DNA of 64,000 bases. It comes from Aquimarina sp. TRL1. GTDB lineage: Bacteria; Bacteroidota; Bacteroidia; Flavobacteriales; Flavobacteriaceae. The position numbers were made by a program, and so were the translations under genes. The notes beneath the pieces are model-generated. The model ran no database searches. It had not been told where the DNA came from and was given only the letters and a program-made list of their open reading frames with translations. Below are positions 32,539 to 42,769 of the stretch, piece after piece (the stretch's first letter is position 1; every line of letters begins with the position of its first letter). The stretch covers positions 2,470,501 to 2,534,500 of the forward strand of contig NZ_CP053590.1 in assembly GCF_013365535.1 (NCBI RefSeq). The letters are read 5' to 3'.

Positions 32539-35034
32539 TTAGAAGTAAAATCCAAAAGATCCTGTAACTCCAAACTTTCGGGCATCGGGATTGTCAAAAT
32601 AGTTCCCTCTGAAATGAAAATCGATTCTGAAGATTTTGAAAATATTCCCCACTCCTAAGCTATATTCCCAATAAACCTCGTCATCAGGAGCGAGTAGAGG
32701 GATATTAGAAGGGGCACTCATGGCTATATTTTCATCCGATAATTCTCCCCAAACACCTCTAAGACCTACTAATTCTCTTAGGTTTAGTTTTCTTAATAAG
32801 GGGATTCTGGAAAAAATTCTCCCATTAAAATTATGCTCTAAATGAAGAGAGGCATAAGTATCTGTTGTGAATTCATAAAAATTAAGTAACGGGAAAGTGT
32901 TGTATATCGATAGATAGGTTTGGTTACCAGGAATTACACTTAGGAGCCCTAGAGGAACAGTTCCGTAGGTTTTTCCAAGCTCTAATGAGCTGTTTAAAAC
33001 TCCAAATCCGCCAATGTTCCATGGTTGTCTGTAGTATAATTGTATTTTCTCGTAGTCAAAATCACTTTCTAATAACCCTTTTATTCCAGCACTATAATTA
33101 AGAAATAGCTGAGCATAATCTCCATCATTCACAACAATTCTATCGACGCCATATCCTGTTGTTTTTCTTCCAGGAGTATAGGTTAGTCGGGTCGAAATTT
33201 CTGTTTGTTTAATTTCTTGTCTTATCTCATTAGTATCGGGATCTATAAAATCAAGACTAAAGAGAGATCTGTCTGCAGGCTTTAAAGCTCGGAAAGTACC
33301 TGTCACTCCAATAGTGAAATTTCTTGCAGGCTCTATCTGAAGGTTAAAAGCAGATAAATTAATAGAAGTAAGTCGGTTATTGTCTCCCGTCATGATTACC
33401 GAAGAGGAAGCTAAACTTCTTCCTTCTACATCATTAGTGTTTGTGAGACTGGCTCCTAATTGTTCTACATCTCTTCGGTTCCCGCCAGAGATAATCAATC
33501 TGGATTTTCTGTCGACAAGTATTTTACCAGAAAGACCATATTTAAATTTATTGTCTTTAAAACCATAAGCACCATACCCTTCGATTCTCCATCGATCATT
33601 AGGAGAGAAGTATGTTCTACCCCCGGCTCTTAAACGTAAACCTTCAATATCATTATATCCTACAGTAGAAAATAAAGGACCAAAATCAAAATTATTGAAT
33701 TCAATATATCCTGAAGCTAAGATGGTACCGATATTATAAAGACGTTTAAAAGCTTTAACTGTTTTTAAAGTGTCTAATAGCTTGTATACTTTTTTTTCAT
33801 CCTTATTTAGCTCTTCCATTCGGGCATTTTTCCAGAATGAATCTTCTCTGTTGTAAACATCGTAGTTATAAGGATCGACCTGACTGCGGTAGAATTTTTT
33901 GTCTTTTTTTCTATCGAATTTGTAATCGTCGTATAACGTGGTTCTCTTACCGTAAATACCTCTGGACTTTTCTTTTTTATTAAAAGCAAAATCAGATTGG
34001 AAATAGTCTTTTGTAATTAAGAAAATAGAATCATTTAATACTTTGAATTCTTGTTCTATATAGAGATCTTTTACCCAGTTTATATTGGCACTTTTAGTAA
34101 CTTCCAGATTAATTTCTTTAATCGCCCAAGTGGTGTCATTAACCCAGAAATCACCTTTAAAGGTAAGTTCGTTTTTTCTTCTGGGATAATAGATGATATT
34201 GTAGCACCATTTATTGTCGATATACGCACTGTCTGTTAATACATAATTGTATACGTTTATACCTGTCCTGGATAGAGGACTGGTAAAGCTTTTGTCAAAA
34301 AACTTCAGATAATTGTCATAAACATTATAATCAGAATATAAATCTTTTACAAAAGCAATTAATGTTTGATTATCGCTAAATCCGGCGTTTTTATTTCCTT
34401 TTAATACTTCCTTTAGCTCATTGGTTGTATTGTCTCCATATACGGTTGAAATTGCCTCGTTTAAGAAGATAGGAAGATAGGTTTTCCCGGTAATTCTGGA
34501 GGTGTCAATATCATCAAAGATAAACTCCATACCATTAAAGATTCTGCTGTTTATAAAGGCACTATCAATGGTGTTGATATCGAATTCCAGTTTTTCGTAT
34601 TTATTATAGCTGTATTGTTTAAACTTTTTAATCCCGTTTTCTCTTCGGTATTCCCATATTTTTCGAAGAATATCAATAGCAGGGTTGTTCTTTTTCGAGG
34701 TTTTTCCTTTGTATATAACGACTTCATCAAGAGCAGCAGCTTCTTCTTCAAGGGTAATTTCCATATTGTAGGAAGTTCTCTTGTTTAGCGTGATGCTTTT
34801 AGTTTGGAATCCGACAAAAGAAACACTTATAGAGGTGTGGTTTTTGTCTGATTCCATATAGAAGCTTCCATTTTCATCGGTAATCGTTCCTATGGTTGAA
34901 TTCTTAAAAACGATATTCGCAAAAGGAATAGGTGTACTATTGCTGTCTAACACTTTTCCACTTACTTTTGTTTGTGAAAAAAGAGTTGCGCTGCCGATTA
35001 AAAATAATACAATTACGAAAATCCTCTGCTTCAT
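32539..35034 (-). CDS. DUF5686-family outer-membrane protein with CarboxypepD_reg-like domain
   Basis: 831 residues from ATG 35034 (MKQRIFVIVLFLIGSATLFS signal peptide); the longer frame is rejected because it puts 23 residues before the signal. Residues about 22-105 form a carboxypeptidase-regulatory-like beta-sandwich (VSGKVLDSNSTPIPFANIVF). The remainder is the DUF5686 region: IDILRKIWEYRREN, FPLLNFYEFTTD, and a C-terminal beta-barrel ending FGVTGSFGFYF with an aromatic last residue. These proteins lie in the outer membrane; their exact role is not known. Monocistronic. Confidence 0.9.
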   Translation of the reverse strand: MKQRIFVIVLFLIGSATLFSQTKVSGKVLDSNSTPIPFANIVFKNSTIGTITDENGSFYMESDKNHTSISVSFVGFQTKSITLNKRTSYNMEITLEEEAAALDEVVIYKGKTSKKNNPAIDILRKIWEYRRENGIKKFKQYSYNKYEKLEFDINTIDSAFINSRIFNGMEFIFDDIDTSRITGKTYLPIFLNEAISTVYGDNTTNELKEVLKGNKNAGFSDNQTLIAFVKDLYSDYNVYDNYLKFFDKSFTSPLSRTGINVYNYVLTDSAYIDNKWCYNIIYYPRRKNELTFKGDFWVNDTTWAIKEINLEVTKSANINWVKDLYIEQEFKVLNDSIFLITKDYFQSDFAFNKKEKSRGIYGKRTTLYDDYKFDRKKDKKFYRSQVDPYNYDVYNREDSFWKNARMEELNKDEKKVYKLLDTLKTVKAFKRLYNIGTILASGYIEFNNFDFGPLFSTVGYNDIEGLRLRAGGRTYFSPNDRWRIEGYGAYGFKDNKFKYGLSGKILVDRKSRLIISGGNRRDVEQLGASLTNTNDVEGRSLASSSVIMTGDNNRLTSINLSAFNLQIEPARNFTIGVTGTFRALKPADRSLFSLDFIDPDTNEIRQEIKQTEISTRLTYTPGRKTTGYGVDRIVVNDGDYAQLFLNYSAGIKGLLESDFDYEKIQLYYRQPWNIGGFGVLNSSLELGKTYGTVPLGLLSVIPGNQTYLSIYNTFPLLNFYEFTTDTYASLHLEHNFNGRIFSRIPLLRKLNLRELVGLRGVWGELSDENIAMSAPSNIPLLAPDDEVYWEYSLGVGNIFKIFRIDFHFRGNYFDNPDARKFGVTGSFGFYF

Positions 35035-35154
35035 TAAATACACTTGTTTTGTGTCGTCATAGGTTGTATGTTTCTCGATAATAAATCTGTAGTTACATAA
35101 CAAATGATTACAGCTTATATGATTGCGCGAAGACGCAAATTAATATACTTTATT

Positions 35155-36132
35155 TTATTTGTACATTACTTTTGTGACAGCTTTAACAACATCTTCACTA
35201 TTAGGTAGCCATTCTTCTAATAATACAGGAGAATATGGTGTAGGTGTATCAGCAGTGTTTATTTTTATGATTGGAGCATCCAGATGATCAAAAATAGTAG
35301 CTTGTACCTGATAAGTGATTTCTGAAGCTACATTAGCAAAAGGCCAAGCTTCTTCTAGTATAATTAATCGGTTAGTCTTTTTTACAGAAGTAAAAATGGC
35401 TTCAAAATCTAACGGGCGAACGGTTCTCAAATCGATGATCTCACAAGAAATGTTGTCTTTCGCTAGTTGATCAGCAGCTTTGTAAGCTTCTTTAATTATT
35501 TTTCCAAAAGAAACTATAGTGACATCTGTTCCTTCTCTTTTGATATCAGCGACACCTAGAGGAATGGTGTATTCTCCTTCTGGTACTTCTGCCTTATCAC
35601 CGTACATTTGCTCACTTTCCATAAAGATAACCGGATCATCATCTCTAATAGCAGATTTAAGAAGTCCTTTAGCATCTTTAGGGTTAGAAGGCACGACAAC
35701 TTTTAATCCAGGTGTATTGGCGAACCAGTTTTCAAAAGCTTGAGAGTGGGTGGCACCAAGTTGTCCTGCAGAAGCAGTCGGTCCTCTAAAAACGATAGGA
35801 ATATTGAATTGTCCTCCACTCATTTGGCGCATTTTAGCAGCATTGTTAATGATTTGATCAATTCCTACTAATGAGAAATTGAAGGTCATAAACTCTACAA
35901 TAGGTCTGTTTCCATTCATGGCGCTTCCAACAGCAATTCCGGCAAACCCAAGTTCAGAAATAGGAGTGTCAATCACTCGATCAGGTCCGAATTCGTCAAG
36001 CATTCCTTTACTAGCCTTGTAGGCTCCATTGTATTCTGCGACTTCTTCACCCATTAAAAAAATAGAATCATCACGGCGCATTTCCTCGCTCATGGCTTCA
36101 CAAATTGCTTCTCTGAACTGTATTGTTTTCAT
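35155..36132 (-). CDS. pdhB: Pyruvate dehydrogenase E1 component, beta subunit
   Basis: 325 residues. It makes acetyl-CoA from pyruvate together with E1 alpha and E2. Motifs: REAICEAMSEEMRRD, FLMGEEVAEYNGAYKAS with the Glu that activates thiamine diphosphate, DTPISELGFAGIAVG, GPTASAGQLGATHSQAFE, IIDLRTVRPLDFEAIF, and EEAWPFANVASEI in the C-terminal transketolase domain. The alpha and E2 genes are not in the window. It is divergent from etfBA; TACTTTTG (36170-36177, minus) is a candidate -7 box. Confidence 0.95.
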   Translation of the reverse strand: MKTIQFREAICEAMSEEMRRDDSIFLMGEEVAEYNGAYKASKGMLDEFGPDRVIDTPISELGFAGIAVGSAMNGNRPIVEFMTFNFSLVGIDQIINNAAKMRQMSGGQFNIPIVFRGPTASAGQLGATHSQAFENWFANTPGLKVVVPSNPKDAKGLLKSAIRDDDPVIFMESEQMYGDKAEVPEGEYTIPLGVADIKREGTDVTIVSFGKIIKEAYKAADQLAKDNISCEIIDLRTVRPLDFEAIFTSVKKTNRLIILEEAWPFANVASEITYQVQATIFDHLDAPIIKINTADTPTPYSPVLLEEWLPNSEDVVKAVTKVMYK

Positions 36133-36300
36133 TTATAAAATAATTATTTTTGTGCTACAACGTAGTTGGCAAAAGTAGCAATTAATCCTTTTTAGAGGAA
36201 ACCGAAACCTTAAAAAATTATTATGCATGCATAGTATTTTAAAGTTTTTATTTGTACTTTCGTCCATAATGTCAAATAATAAAAAAAACAACGATATAAA

Positions 36301-37047
36301 ATGAAAATATTAGTTTGTATAAGCCATGTGCCGGATACTACTTCTAAGATAAATTTTTCGGAGGGAGATACTAAGTTCGATACTAACGGTGTGCAATTTG
36401 TGATTAACCCAAATGATGAATTTGGATTGACAAGAGCGATGTGGTTTAAAGAGAAACAAGGGGCTTCTGTAGATGTGGTGAATGTAGGAGGAGCAGAAAC
36501 AGAGCCTACTTTAAGAAAAGCTTTAGCAATAGGAGCTGATAACGCAATTCGTGTAAACGCAGAGGCAACAGATGGTTTTTTTGTAGCAAAGCAGTTAGAG
36601 AAAGTAGTGAAAGACGGAGGGTATGATTTGGTGATAGCAGGAAGAGAGTCTATCGATTATAACGGAGGAATGGTTCCAGGAATGCTAGCTGCATTAACCG
36701 GGGCTAATTTTGTGAATACTTGCATCGGGTTGGAAGTAGAAGGAGATACAGCAACTGTAACTAGAGAAGTTGACGGTGGAAAAGAAACTGCAACGGCAAA
36801 ATTACCTTTGATTGTTGGAGGTCAAAAAGGATTGGTTGAAGAAAGTGATCTTAGAATTCCAAATATGAGAGGGATTATGATGGCTCGTAAAAAACCGTTA
36901 ACAGTGGTAGATCCAGTTGCAGCTGAAGAAGGAGTGAAAACTGTTCAGTTCGAGAAGCCAGCGCCAAAAGGAGATGTAACTTTAGTTTCTCCGGATAACA
37001 TTGGAGAATTAGTAGACCTTCTTCATAACGAAGCTAAAGTGATCTAA
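36301..37047 (+). CDS. etfB: Electron transfer flavoprotein, beta subunit
   Basis: 248 residues. With EtfA it passes electrons from acyl-CoA dehydrogenases to the quinone pool. It begins MKILVCISHVPDTTSKINF; the AMP-binding loop is GRESIDYNGGMVPGMLAALTG, and the recognition loop region is DLRIPNMRGIMMARKKPL. Length fits the family (about 250). It lies 74 bp upstream of etfA and is divergent from pdhB. Confidence 0.97.
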   Translation: MKILVCISHVPDTTSKINFSEGDTKFDTNGVQFVINPNDEFGLTRAMWFKEKQGASVDVVNVGGAETEPTLRKALAIGADNAIRVNAEATDGFFVAKQLEKVVKDGGYDLVIAGRESIDYNGGMVPGMLAALTGANFVNTCIGLEVEGDTATVTREVDGGKETATAKLPLIVGGQKGLVEESDLRIPNMRGIMMARKKPLTVVDPVAAEEGVKTVQFEKPAPKGDVTLVSPDNIGELVDLLHNEAKVI

Positions 37048-37121
37048 GAAATCACAAAAAAATTACAGTAAATCAATAAAAAATAACCAGTAATGTGCTG
37101 GTATAAAATATTTAAAAAAAT

Positions 37122-38090
37122 ATGTCAGTTTTAGTATATACAGAAAGCGAAGGAGGTAACTTTAAGAAAGCCGCCTTTGAAGTTGCTTCATATGCAAAAG
37201 AAGTAGCAAGCATGTTGGGAACTACAGTGACTGCAGTAAGTATTAATGCAAGTAATAATGAGGAGCTAGGACGTTATGGAGTGGATAAAGTTTTAAATGT
37301 ATCATCTGGTAATTTAGAGCAATTTAGTGCAAAAGCATATGCAGAAGTTATAAAGCAGGCCGCAGAAAAAGAAAATGCAACTGTAGTGGTAGTAGGATCT
37401 AGTATTGATAGTAAATTTGTTGCTCCTGCTTTGGCGGTAAATCTGAATGCAGGATATGCTTCGAATGTAGTGGCTCTTCCAGAAAGTACAGCTCCTTTTA
37501 AGGTGAAAAGAACAGCTTTTTCTAATAAGGCATTTGGTGTTGTTGAGATTTCTTCAGATGTAAAGCTGATAGGACTTTCTAGTAATGCTTTCGGAATTAT
37601 AGAAAATGAAGTTTCTGCAGCAGTAGAAAATTTTGAACCAGCTGTTGGGGATGAGAATTTCTCAGTACATGTTACTGCTGTAGATAAAGCAACTGATAAA
37701 GTTTCTATAGCAGATGCAGAAGTGGTAGTATCAGGAGGAAGAGGGTTAAAAGGCCCTGAAAACTGGGGGATGATAGAAGGGTTGGCAGATGTTCTTGGTG
37801 CTGCAACGGCGTGTTCTAAGCCTGTAAGTGATATGGGATGGAGACCACATGGAGAGCACGTAGGACAAACAGGAAAACCGGTAGCATCTAACCTGTATAT
37901 TGCAGTAGGTATTTCTGGAGCAATTCAGCATTTGGCAGGAATAAACTCTAGTAAAGTTAAAGTGGTGATCAACAATGATCCAGAAGCTCCGTTTTTTAAG
38001 GCCGCTGATTATGGAATCGTAGGAGATGCATTCGAAGTTGTGCCAAAACTTATAGAAAAATTAAAGGAATTTAAAGCGAATAACGCATAA
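37122..38090 (+). CDS. etfA: Electron transfer flavoprotein, alpha subunit
   Basis: 322 residues. The N-terminal domain starts MSVLVYTESEGGNFKKAAFE. The FAD-binding domain carries VVSGGRGLKGPENW, then RPHGEHVGQTGKPVASNLYI and AVGISGAIQHLAGI, and VVINNDPEAPFFKAADYGIVGD, all standard EtfA signatures. It forms an operon with etfB and is followed by a strong terminator. Confidence 0.97.
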   Translation: MSVLVYTESEGGNFKKAAFEVASYAKEVASMLGTTVTAVSINASNNEELGRYGVDKVLNVSSGNLEQFSAKAYAEVIKQAAEKENATVVVVGSSIDSKFVAPALAVNLNAGYASNVVALPESTAPFKVKRTAFSNKAFGVVEISSDVKLIGLSSNAFGIIENEVSAAVENFEPAVGDENFSVHVTAVDKATDKVSIADAEVVVSGGRGLKGPENWGMIEGLADVLGAATACSKPVSDMGWRPHGEHVGQTGKPVASNLYIAVGISGAIQHLAGINSSKVKVVINNDPEAPFFKAADYGIVGDAFEVVPKLIEKLKEFKANNA

Positions 38091-38115
38091 TTTTCATAAA
38101 TTGTGCCCACGTAAG

Positions 38116-38165
38116 GGCTGTTTGAACTAATTTTTAAGTCCGTTTGTTCAAACAGCCTTTTTTTT
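38116..38165 (+). terminator. Rho-independent terminator after etfBA
   Basis: GGCTGTTTGAAC (38116-38127) and GTTCAAACAGCC (38146-38157), a perfect 12-bp stem with an 18-nt loop, followed by eight or more T. Confidence 0.88.
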
Positions 38166-38182
38166 GTTAATAAATTTCATGC

Positions 38183-38803
38183 ATGAGCTTAGTCCGCCTA
38201 AATATAAAAGGAATATCATATAGTCAGACGCAAAATGGTGCGTATGCTCTTATCTTGAGCGAAGTAGATGGAGAACGAAAGTTGCCGGTTGTTATTGGTG
38301 CGTTTGAAGCGCAATCAATTGCAATTGCTTTGGAGAAAGAAATCAAACCTCCCAGACCATTGACGCATGACTTGTTTAAAAATTTCGCAGATCGATTTGA
38401 TATTGTGGTAAAACAAGTGATTATTCATAAGCTGGTTGATGGTGTTTTTTATTCAAGTATTATCTGTGAAAGAGATAAAATTGAGGAGATTATTGATGCG
38501 AGAACAAGCGATGCCATTGCCTTAGCTCTTCGCTTTCAGGCACCTATATTTACGTATAAAAACATCTTAGATCAGGCAGGAATTTATTTAAAAGTAAATC
38601 CTAAAAAGGATGAAGGGAATGAAGATGCTTCAGGATTGGATATGGATGAATTAATATCCGAAGAAGTTGAATTGGAAGGAAAGGAAGCAGGATATCAGGA
38701 TTTATCTTTAGAAGAACTTACCAGACTGTTAGAGCAAGCAGTAGGAAATGAAGACTATGAACTTGCTGCCAGAATCCGAGATGAAATTTCTAAACGAGGA
38801 TAG
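38183..38803 (+). CDS. Bifunctional nuclease family protein (DUF151) with UVR motif
   Basis: 206 residues. Residues 1-135 form the BFN/DUF151 domain: YALILSEVDGERKLPVVIG, EAQSIAIALEKEIKPPRPLT and the DARTSDAIALALRF helix. Members are reported to have DNase/RNase activity. Residues about 170-206 form a UVR-type helical hairpin (LEELTRLLEQAVGNEDYELA), as in UvrB/UvrC interaction motifs. The exact role is unsettled. It lies 47 bp before the nucleoside transporter, which suggests a nucleic-acid salvage link, though that is inference. Confidence 0.92.
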   Translation: MSLVRLNIKGISYSQTQNGAYALILSEVDGERKLPVVIGAFEAQSIAIALEKEIKPPRPLTHDLFKNFADRFDIVVKQVIIHKLVDGVFYSSIICERDKIEEIIDARTSDAIALALRFQAPIFTYKNILDQAGIYLKVNPKKDEGNEDASGLDMDELISEEVELEGKEAGYQDLSLEELTRLLEQAVGNEDYELAARIRDEISKRG

Positions 38804-38850
38804 ATAGCTGTCTGTTAGCTTTTGTCCGATATTTTAATGATTTTCAATTT

Positions 38851-40617
38851 ATGAAGAAAGGTTTTTTTGCATTTCTGTTCATACTGTGTGCAGTATTGTT
38901 ACCTACGGTACAAGCTGCGCAATCAGATATTACACCTTCTGTCAAAAAAAAAGAACAGACTTCCCGAACCAATTTTTGGCAAGTAGTAAGCTCTGTTTCT
39001 TATGTTTCATATCCTGATGTTGTTGCATCAGAGAATGTGGTGAATAAAGGAAAAGATTTTATTGAATTCAAAGCAGATGGAACATACAGTTTCTTAGTGA
39101 ATAAAGTCTTCACCAGTGGGTATTGGATTCAAAATAATAAGTTGCTTGTATGTAAGCAAAAAGTACCTAAGGTAATTGATGTTTATTATGAAGTGATCGA
39201 AGAATCTCCTATTTCTATGAAAATCAAAATAGGGAACAAGGTAGTTTCCTTGATTTCTTCAAAGCATCCCGATTATATTAATTTGAAATCAAATGCTGAT
39301 ACAATCATACCTAATCAAGGTTTTTCCTTTACCAGTCTATGGAGGGGAGTCTTAGGGATGGTCGTTTTGTTGTTGATAGCATTTTTGTTTAGCAGTAACA
39401 GAAAAGCAATTAATTGGAGAACGGTAGTGATTGGTTTGGTAGCACAATTGCTGTTAGCTTTTGGGGTACTTAAAATAAGTTTTGTTCAGCAGTTTTTTGA
39501 GTTTGTAGGAGGTTTATTTGTTGCAGTTCTTAATTATACAGTTGTTGGTAGTGAGTTTTTACTGGGAGGCATTATGGATGTTTCTTCCTACGGGTTCATT
39601 TTTATTTTTCAGGTATTGCCCACTATTATTTTCTTTTCAGCACTGACTTCTTTGTTGTTTTATTTGGGAATCATCCAAAAGATAGTTCAGGCATTAGCAT
39701 GGGGTTTGACTAAGTTGTTAAAGATATCCGGAGCAGAAAGTTTGAGTGTGGCAGGGAATATCTTTCTGGGACAGACTGAGGCACCGTTGATGATTAAAGC
39801 GTATTTAGAAAAAATGAATCGTTCCGAAATCCTGCTTGTTATGATTGGAGGGATGGCTACAGTTGCAGGAGGAGTCTTGGCGGCTTATATCGGTTTTCTA
39901 GGAGGTAGTGATGAAGCATTGAGGTTGGTTTTTGCAAAACACCTTTTGGCGGCTTCAGTAATGGCAGCTCCCGGGGCAGTAGTGATCTCTAAAATTTTAT
40001 ATCCGCAAACAGAAAAAATAGATTCTAATATAGAAGTTACCCAGGATAAAATAGGAGCAAATATTCTGGATGCTATAGCTAATGGTACTACAGAAGGTTT
40101 GAAACTGGCAGCGAATGTTGGAGCGATGTTGTTGGTTTTTGTGGCAATGATAGCCATGCTTAATGGAGTGTTGACCTGGGTAGGTGAGGTGACAACTCTT
40201 AATGGAATAATCGCATCAGTAACTCCGTATAAAGCGCTTTCTCTCGAAGCGATATTAGGAATTGTTTTTGCCCCTCTTATGTGGCTGATTGGAGTAGCAA
40301 AAGAGGATATGATGTTGATGGGCCAGTTATTAGGAGTGAAGCTCGCGGCAAGTGAATTTGTAGGGTATATTCAATTAGCGGATTTAAAAAATCCAGGGAA
40401 TGTTCTTCATCTTACTTATAATAAGTCGATCATCATGGCTACGTATATGTTGTGCGGCTTTGCTAATTTTGCTTCTATTGGGATACAGATCGGAGGAATT
40501 GGTTCTCTGGCACCAAAACAGCGCAAAAATTTATCAGAATTTGGTATGAAAGCCTTGATAGGAGGAACGTTAGCTTCTCTGTTGTCAGCCACTATTGCAG
40601 GGATGATTCTTGGGTAA
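38851..40617 (+). CDS. Concentrative nucleoside transporter (CNT) with N-terminal periplasmic domain
   Basis: 588 residues. A signal-like helix (MKKGFFAFLFILCAVLLPTV) is followed by a roughly 110-residue beta-rich domain (about 35-150: DFIEFKADGTYSFLVNKVFT, SGYWIQNNKLLVC) resembling lipocalin-like domains. The CNT transporter begins near 165: VVIGLVAQLLLAFGVLKISF, IFLGQTEAPLMIKAYLEKM (the QTEAP nucleoside/Na+ site), IGGMATVAGGVLAAYIG, and NKSIIMATYMLCGFANFASIG at the end. It imports nucleosides with Na+ or H+. The extra soluble domain is absent from classical NupC (about 400 residues). thyA follows 145 bp later. Confidence 0.93.
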   Translation: MKKGFFAFLFILCAVLLPTVQAAQSDITPSVKKKEQTSRTNFWQVVSSVSYVSYPDVVASENVVNKGKDFIEFKADGTYSFLVNKVFTSGYWIQNNKLLVCKQKVPKVIDVYYEVIEESPISMKIKIGNKVVSLISSKHPDYINLKSNADTIIPNQGFSFTSLWRGVLGMVVLLLIAFLFSSNRKAINWRTVVIGLVAQLLLAFGVLKISFVQQFFEFVGGLFVAVLNYTVVGSEFLLGGIMDVSSYGFIFIFQVLPTIIFFSALTSLLFYLGIIQKIVQALAWGLTKLLKISGAESLSVAGNIFLGQTEAPLMIKAYLEKMNRSEILLVMIGGMATVAGGVLAAYIGFLGGSDEALRLVFAKHLLAASVMAAPGAVVISKILYPQTEKIDSNIEVTQDKIGANILDAIANGTTEGLKLAANVGAMLLVFVAMIAMLNGVLTWVGEVTTLNGIIASVTPYKALSLEAILGIVFAPLMWLIGVAKEDMMLMGQLLGVKLAASEFVGYIQLADLKNPGNVLHLTYNKSIIMATYMLCGFANFASIGIQIGGIGSLAPKQRKNLSEFGMKALIGGTLASLLSATIAGMILG

Positions 40618-40762
40618 TTAACACTTTCTTAATAAATTGTTAAAAAATATTCTTTTCTAAGGGAATAATCAAGGAGTTGAAAATAGCTTCATTTGCAATT
40701 TTTTGTATATTTGGAAATATAGTAATAACACTACTCGATTTAAAAAGTTGTAATCAGAAATT

Positions 40763-41587
40763 ATGAAGCAGTATCTTGATCTTGTCCGTCATGTGATGGA
40801 GAATGGAAATGAAAAAGGAGACCGTACAGGTACAGGAACCAAAAGTGTATTTGGCTATCAGATGCGTTTTGATCTAAGTGAAGGTTTCCCTATGGTTACG
40901 ACAAAAAAAATACATTTTAAATCTATTGTTCATGAGTTATTATGGTTTTTAAAGGGAGATACGAATGTAAAGTATTTACAAGATAACGGTGTCCGAATAT
41001 GGAATGAGTGGGCAGATGAAAATGGCGATTTAGGACCTGTTTATGGTCATCAATGGAGAAATTGGGATGGTACGGGAGTTGACCAGATCAAAGAGGTGGT
41101 AGAAACACTAAAGAAAAATCCGGATAGTAGAAGAATGCTAGTTTCTGCTTGGAATCCTAGTGTAATGCCAGATACTACTGTTTCTTTTTCAGAAAATGTT
41201 GCAAACGGAAAAGCAGCACTCCCTCCATGTCATGCTTTTTTTCAATTTTATGTGGCAGATGGTAAGTTGTCTTGTCAGTTATATCAACGAAGTGCGGATA
41301 TTTTTTTAGGAGTTCCTTTTAATATTGCTTCTTATGCATTATTAACAATGATGATAGCGCAGGTTTGTGGTTATGAATATGGAGAATTTGTGCATACCTT
41401 AGGAGATGCACATATTTATAATAATCATACCCAACAATTGGAGTTACAGTTGTCTAGAAACCCCAAAAAATTACCCGTAATTAAAATAAACCCAGAGGTT
41501 AAAGATATTTTTGGCTTTGTTTTTGATGATTTCATCTTAGAGAACTATGACCCACACCCACATATTAAGGGAAAAGTCGCAGTCTAA
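40763..41587 (+). CDS. thyA: Thymidylate synthase
   Basis: 274 residues. It makes dTMP from dUMP using methylene-tetrahydrofolate. Motifs: [20 protein letters not shown], the catalytic Cys in [33 protein letters not shown] and [10 protein letters not shown]. Slightly longer than E. coli ThyA (264) because of an insert before the Cys ([12 protein letters not shown]), common in this phylum. A -7-like TATATTTG lies at 40706-40713. The folate partner folA is 1.2 kb downstream on the same strand. Confidence 0.98.
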   Translation: MKQYLDLVRHVMENGNEKGDRTGTGTKSVFGYQMRFDLSEGFPMVTTKKIHFKSIVHELLWFLKGDTNVKYLQDNGVRIWNEWADENGDLGPVYGHQWRNWDGTGVDQIKEVVETLKKNPDSRRMLVSAWNPSVMPDTTVSFSENVANGKAALPPCHAFFQFYVADGKLSCQLYQRSADIFLGVPFNIASYALLTMMIAQVCGYEYGEFVHTLGDAHIYNNHTQQLELQLSRNPKKLPVIKINPEVKDIFGFVFDDFILENYDPHPHIKGKVAV

Positions 41588-41610
41588 CCCTAAATTTAAA
41601 CTGAATTATT

Positions 41611-42042
41611 ATGAACAAACTACTTCTATTCTTTGCTCTTGTCTGTATGACGATGGCTTCGTATGCTCAGGATAATATAATACTATCCAGAGAAAATGCT
41701 AATGAAAAAGGGATTACCCCAATTTGGCCCAGATGTGATCGATCCAGACAAACACCTATTAAGTGTTTTGATAATAAATTAAGAGATCATATTATCAGGA
41801 ATTTTCAATATCCGGATATCGCTTTAAAAGATGGATTAAGCGGAACAGTTACCGTAGAATTTATCATTAACAAAAAAGGAAAAGTTGAAGTTCTTGAGGT
41901 AACAGGAGCACATCGTTATTTGCAGAGAGAAGCAATTAGAATTATTAGAGCACTTCCAAAAATGGAACCGGCAAAATGGGGGCAAAAGCCGATTGCAATT
42001 GCTTTTACTGTACCAATAACCTTTGTGAAGCCCAAAATTTGA
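41611..42042 (+). CDS. Secreted TonB C-terminal domain protein
   Basis: 143 residues. A signal peptide (MNKLLLFFALVCMTMASYA) replaces the usual inner-membrane anchor. The C-terminal 85 residues form the TonB fold: YPDIALKDGLSGTVTVEFII, NKKGKVEVLEVTGAHRYLQR, then ALPKMEPAKWGQKPIAIAF. Without an N-terminal anchor and Pro-rich linker it cannot be a classical energy transducer; it is probably a periplasmic binding version, of a kind common in Bacteroidota. It follows thyA by 23 bp. Confidence 0.88.
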   Translation: MNKLLLFFALVCMTMASYAQDNIILSRENANEKGITPIWPRCDRSRQTPIKCFDNKLRDHIIRNFQYPDIALKDGLSGTVTVEFIINKKGKVEVLEVTGAHRYLQREAIRIIRALPKMEPAKWGQKPIAIAFTVPITFVKPKI

Positions 42043-42305
42043 TTGCATTCATAAATTAGCTAGGTTTTTTATAAGTAGTAGTGCTACTTAATTCACTTCA
42101 TAAATATCCCGTATTAATCTACTAAATCAACAGCGTATCGTATAAAAATACTTCTTTCTTTATTAATCAAAAATATCTGTGAACTACTCGGATACAAATT
42201 AAGTTGGGATCTAATTTGTTTCGTGTGTAGGTAAGGTCAATAGAGTATACTGGATTTTTAGTAAAAACTAGTATATTTACTTGAGAATTATAATATACCA
42301 TTAGG

Positions 42306-42764
42306 ATGTTTTCAAGAAAGAAGGAGATTGCTGGGATTGATCCTTTGCAGAGAGAATTATACGAACATGCTCGGAAGCGAGTTGTACAGAAAAAAAGGCT
42401 GTTTCAACACTTTGTAATCTTTATAGTAGGTTCTCTTTTTTTAATCATATTTAATCTTGTATTGGGATTTGGAAAAGAAATAACTTTTCTGGATACAGAC
42501 TGGTTTGTTTTTGCGATTCTTTTTTGGTCTTTTCTGTTTGTTCTTCATTTTTGTAATGTTTGGTTATTTAGCAAGTTTATGGGAAAAGATTGGACTGATC
42601 GTCAAATGGAACGCCTTATAGCGGAACAAAAAAAAGAAATTGCGCAAATACAACGAGAGGTTGACCTAATGCATCCCAAAGAAGAATTGCTAAAAAAAAA
42701 GGAGGATTTGATGGTAGAAAAATCTCAAAAACCTCAGCCGCCTCAAACACCAGAAAACACGTAA
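42306..42764 (+). CDS. 2TM domain-containing protein
   Basis: 152 residues. Two membrane helices at about 37-56 (FVIFIVGSLFLIIFNLVLGF) and 68-87 (WFVFAILFWSFLFVLHFCNV) match the Bacteroidota 2TM domain, followed by GKDWTDRQMERLIAEQK and a basic coiled coil with a Pro/Gln-rich end. In some proteins this domain is joined to a histidine kinase; here it stands alone. It starts 5 bp before folA, so the two are cotranscribed. Confidence 0.85.
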   Translation: MFSRKKEIAGIDPLQRELYEHARKRVVQKKRLFQHFVIFIVGSLFLIIFNLVLGFGKEITFLDTDWFVFAILFWSFLFVLHFCNVWLFSKFMGKDWTDRQMERLIAEQKKEIAQIQREVDLMHPKEELLKKKEDLMVEKSQKPQPPQTPENT

Positions 42765-42769
42765 AAACT

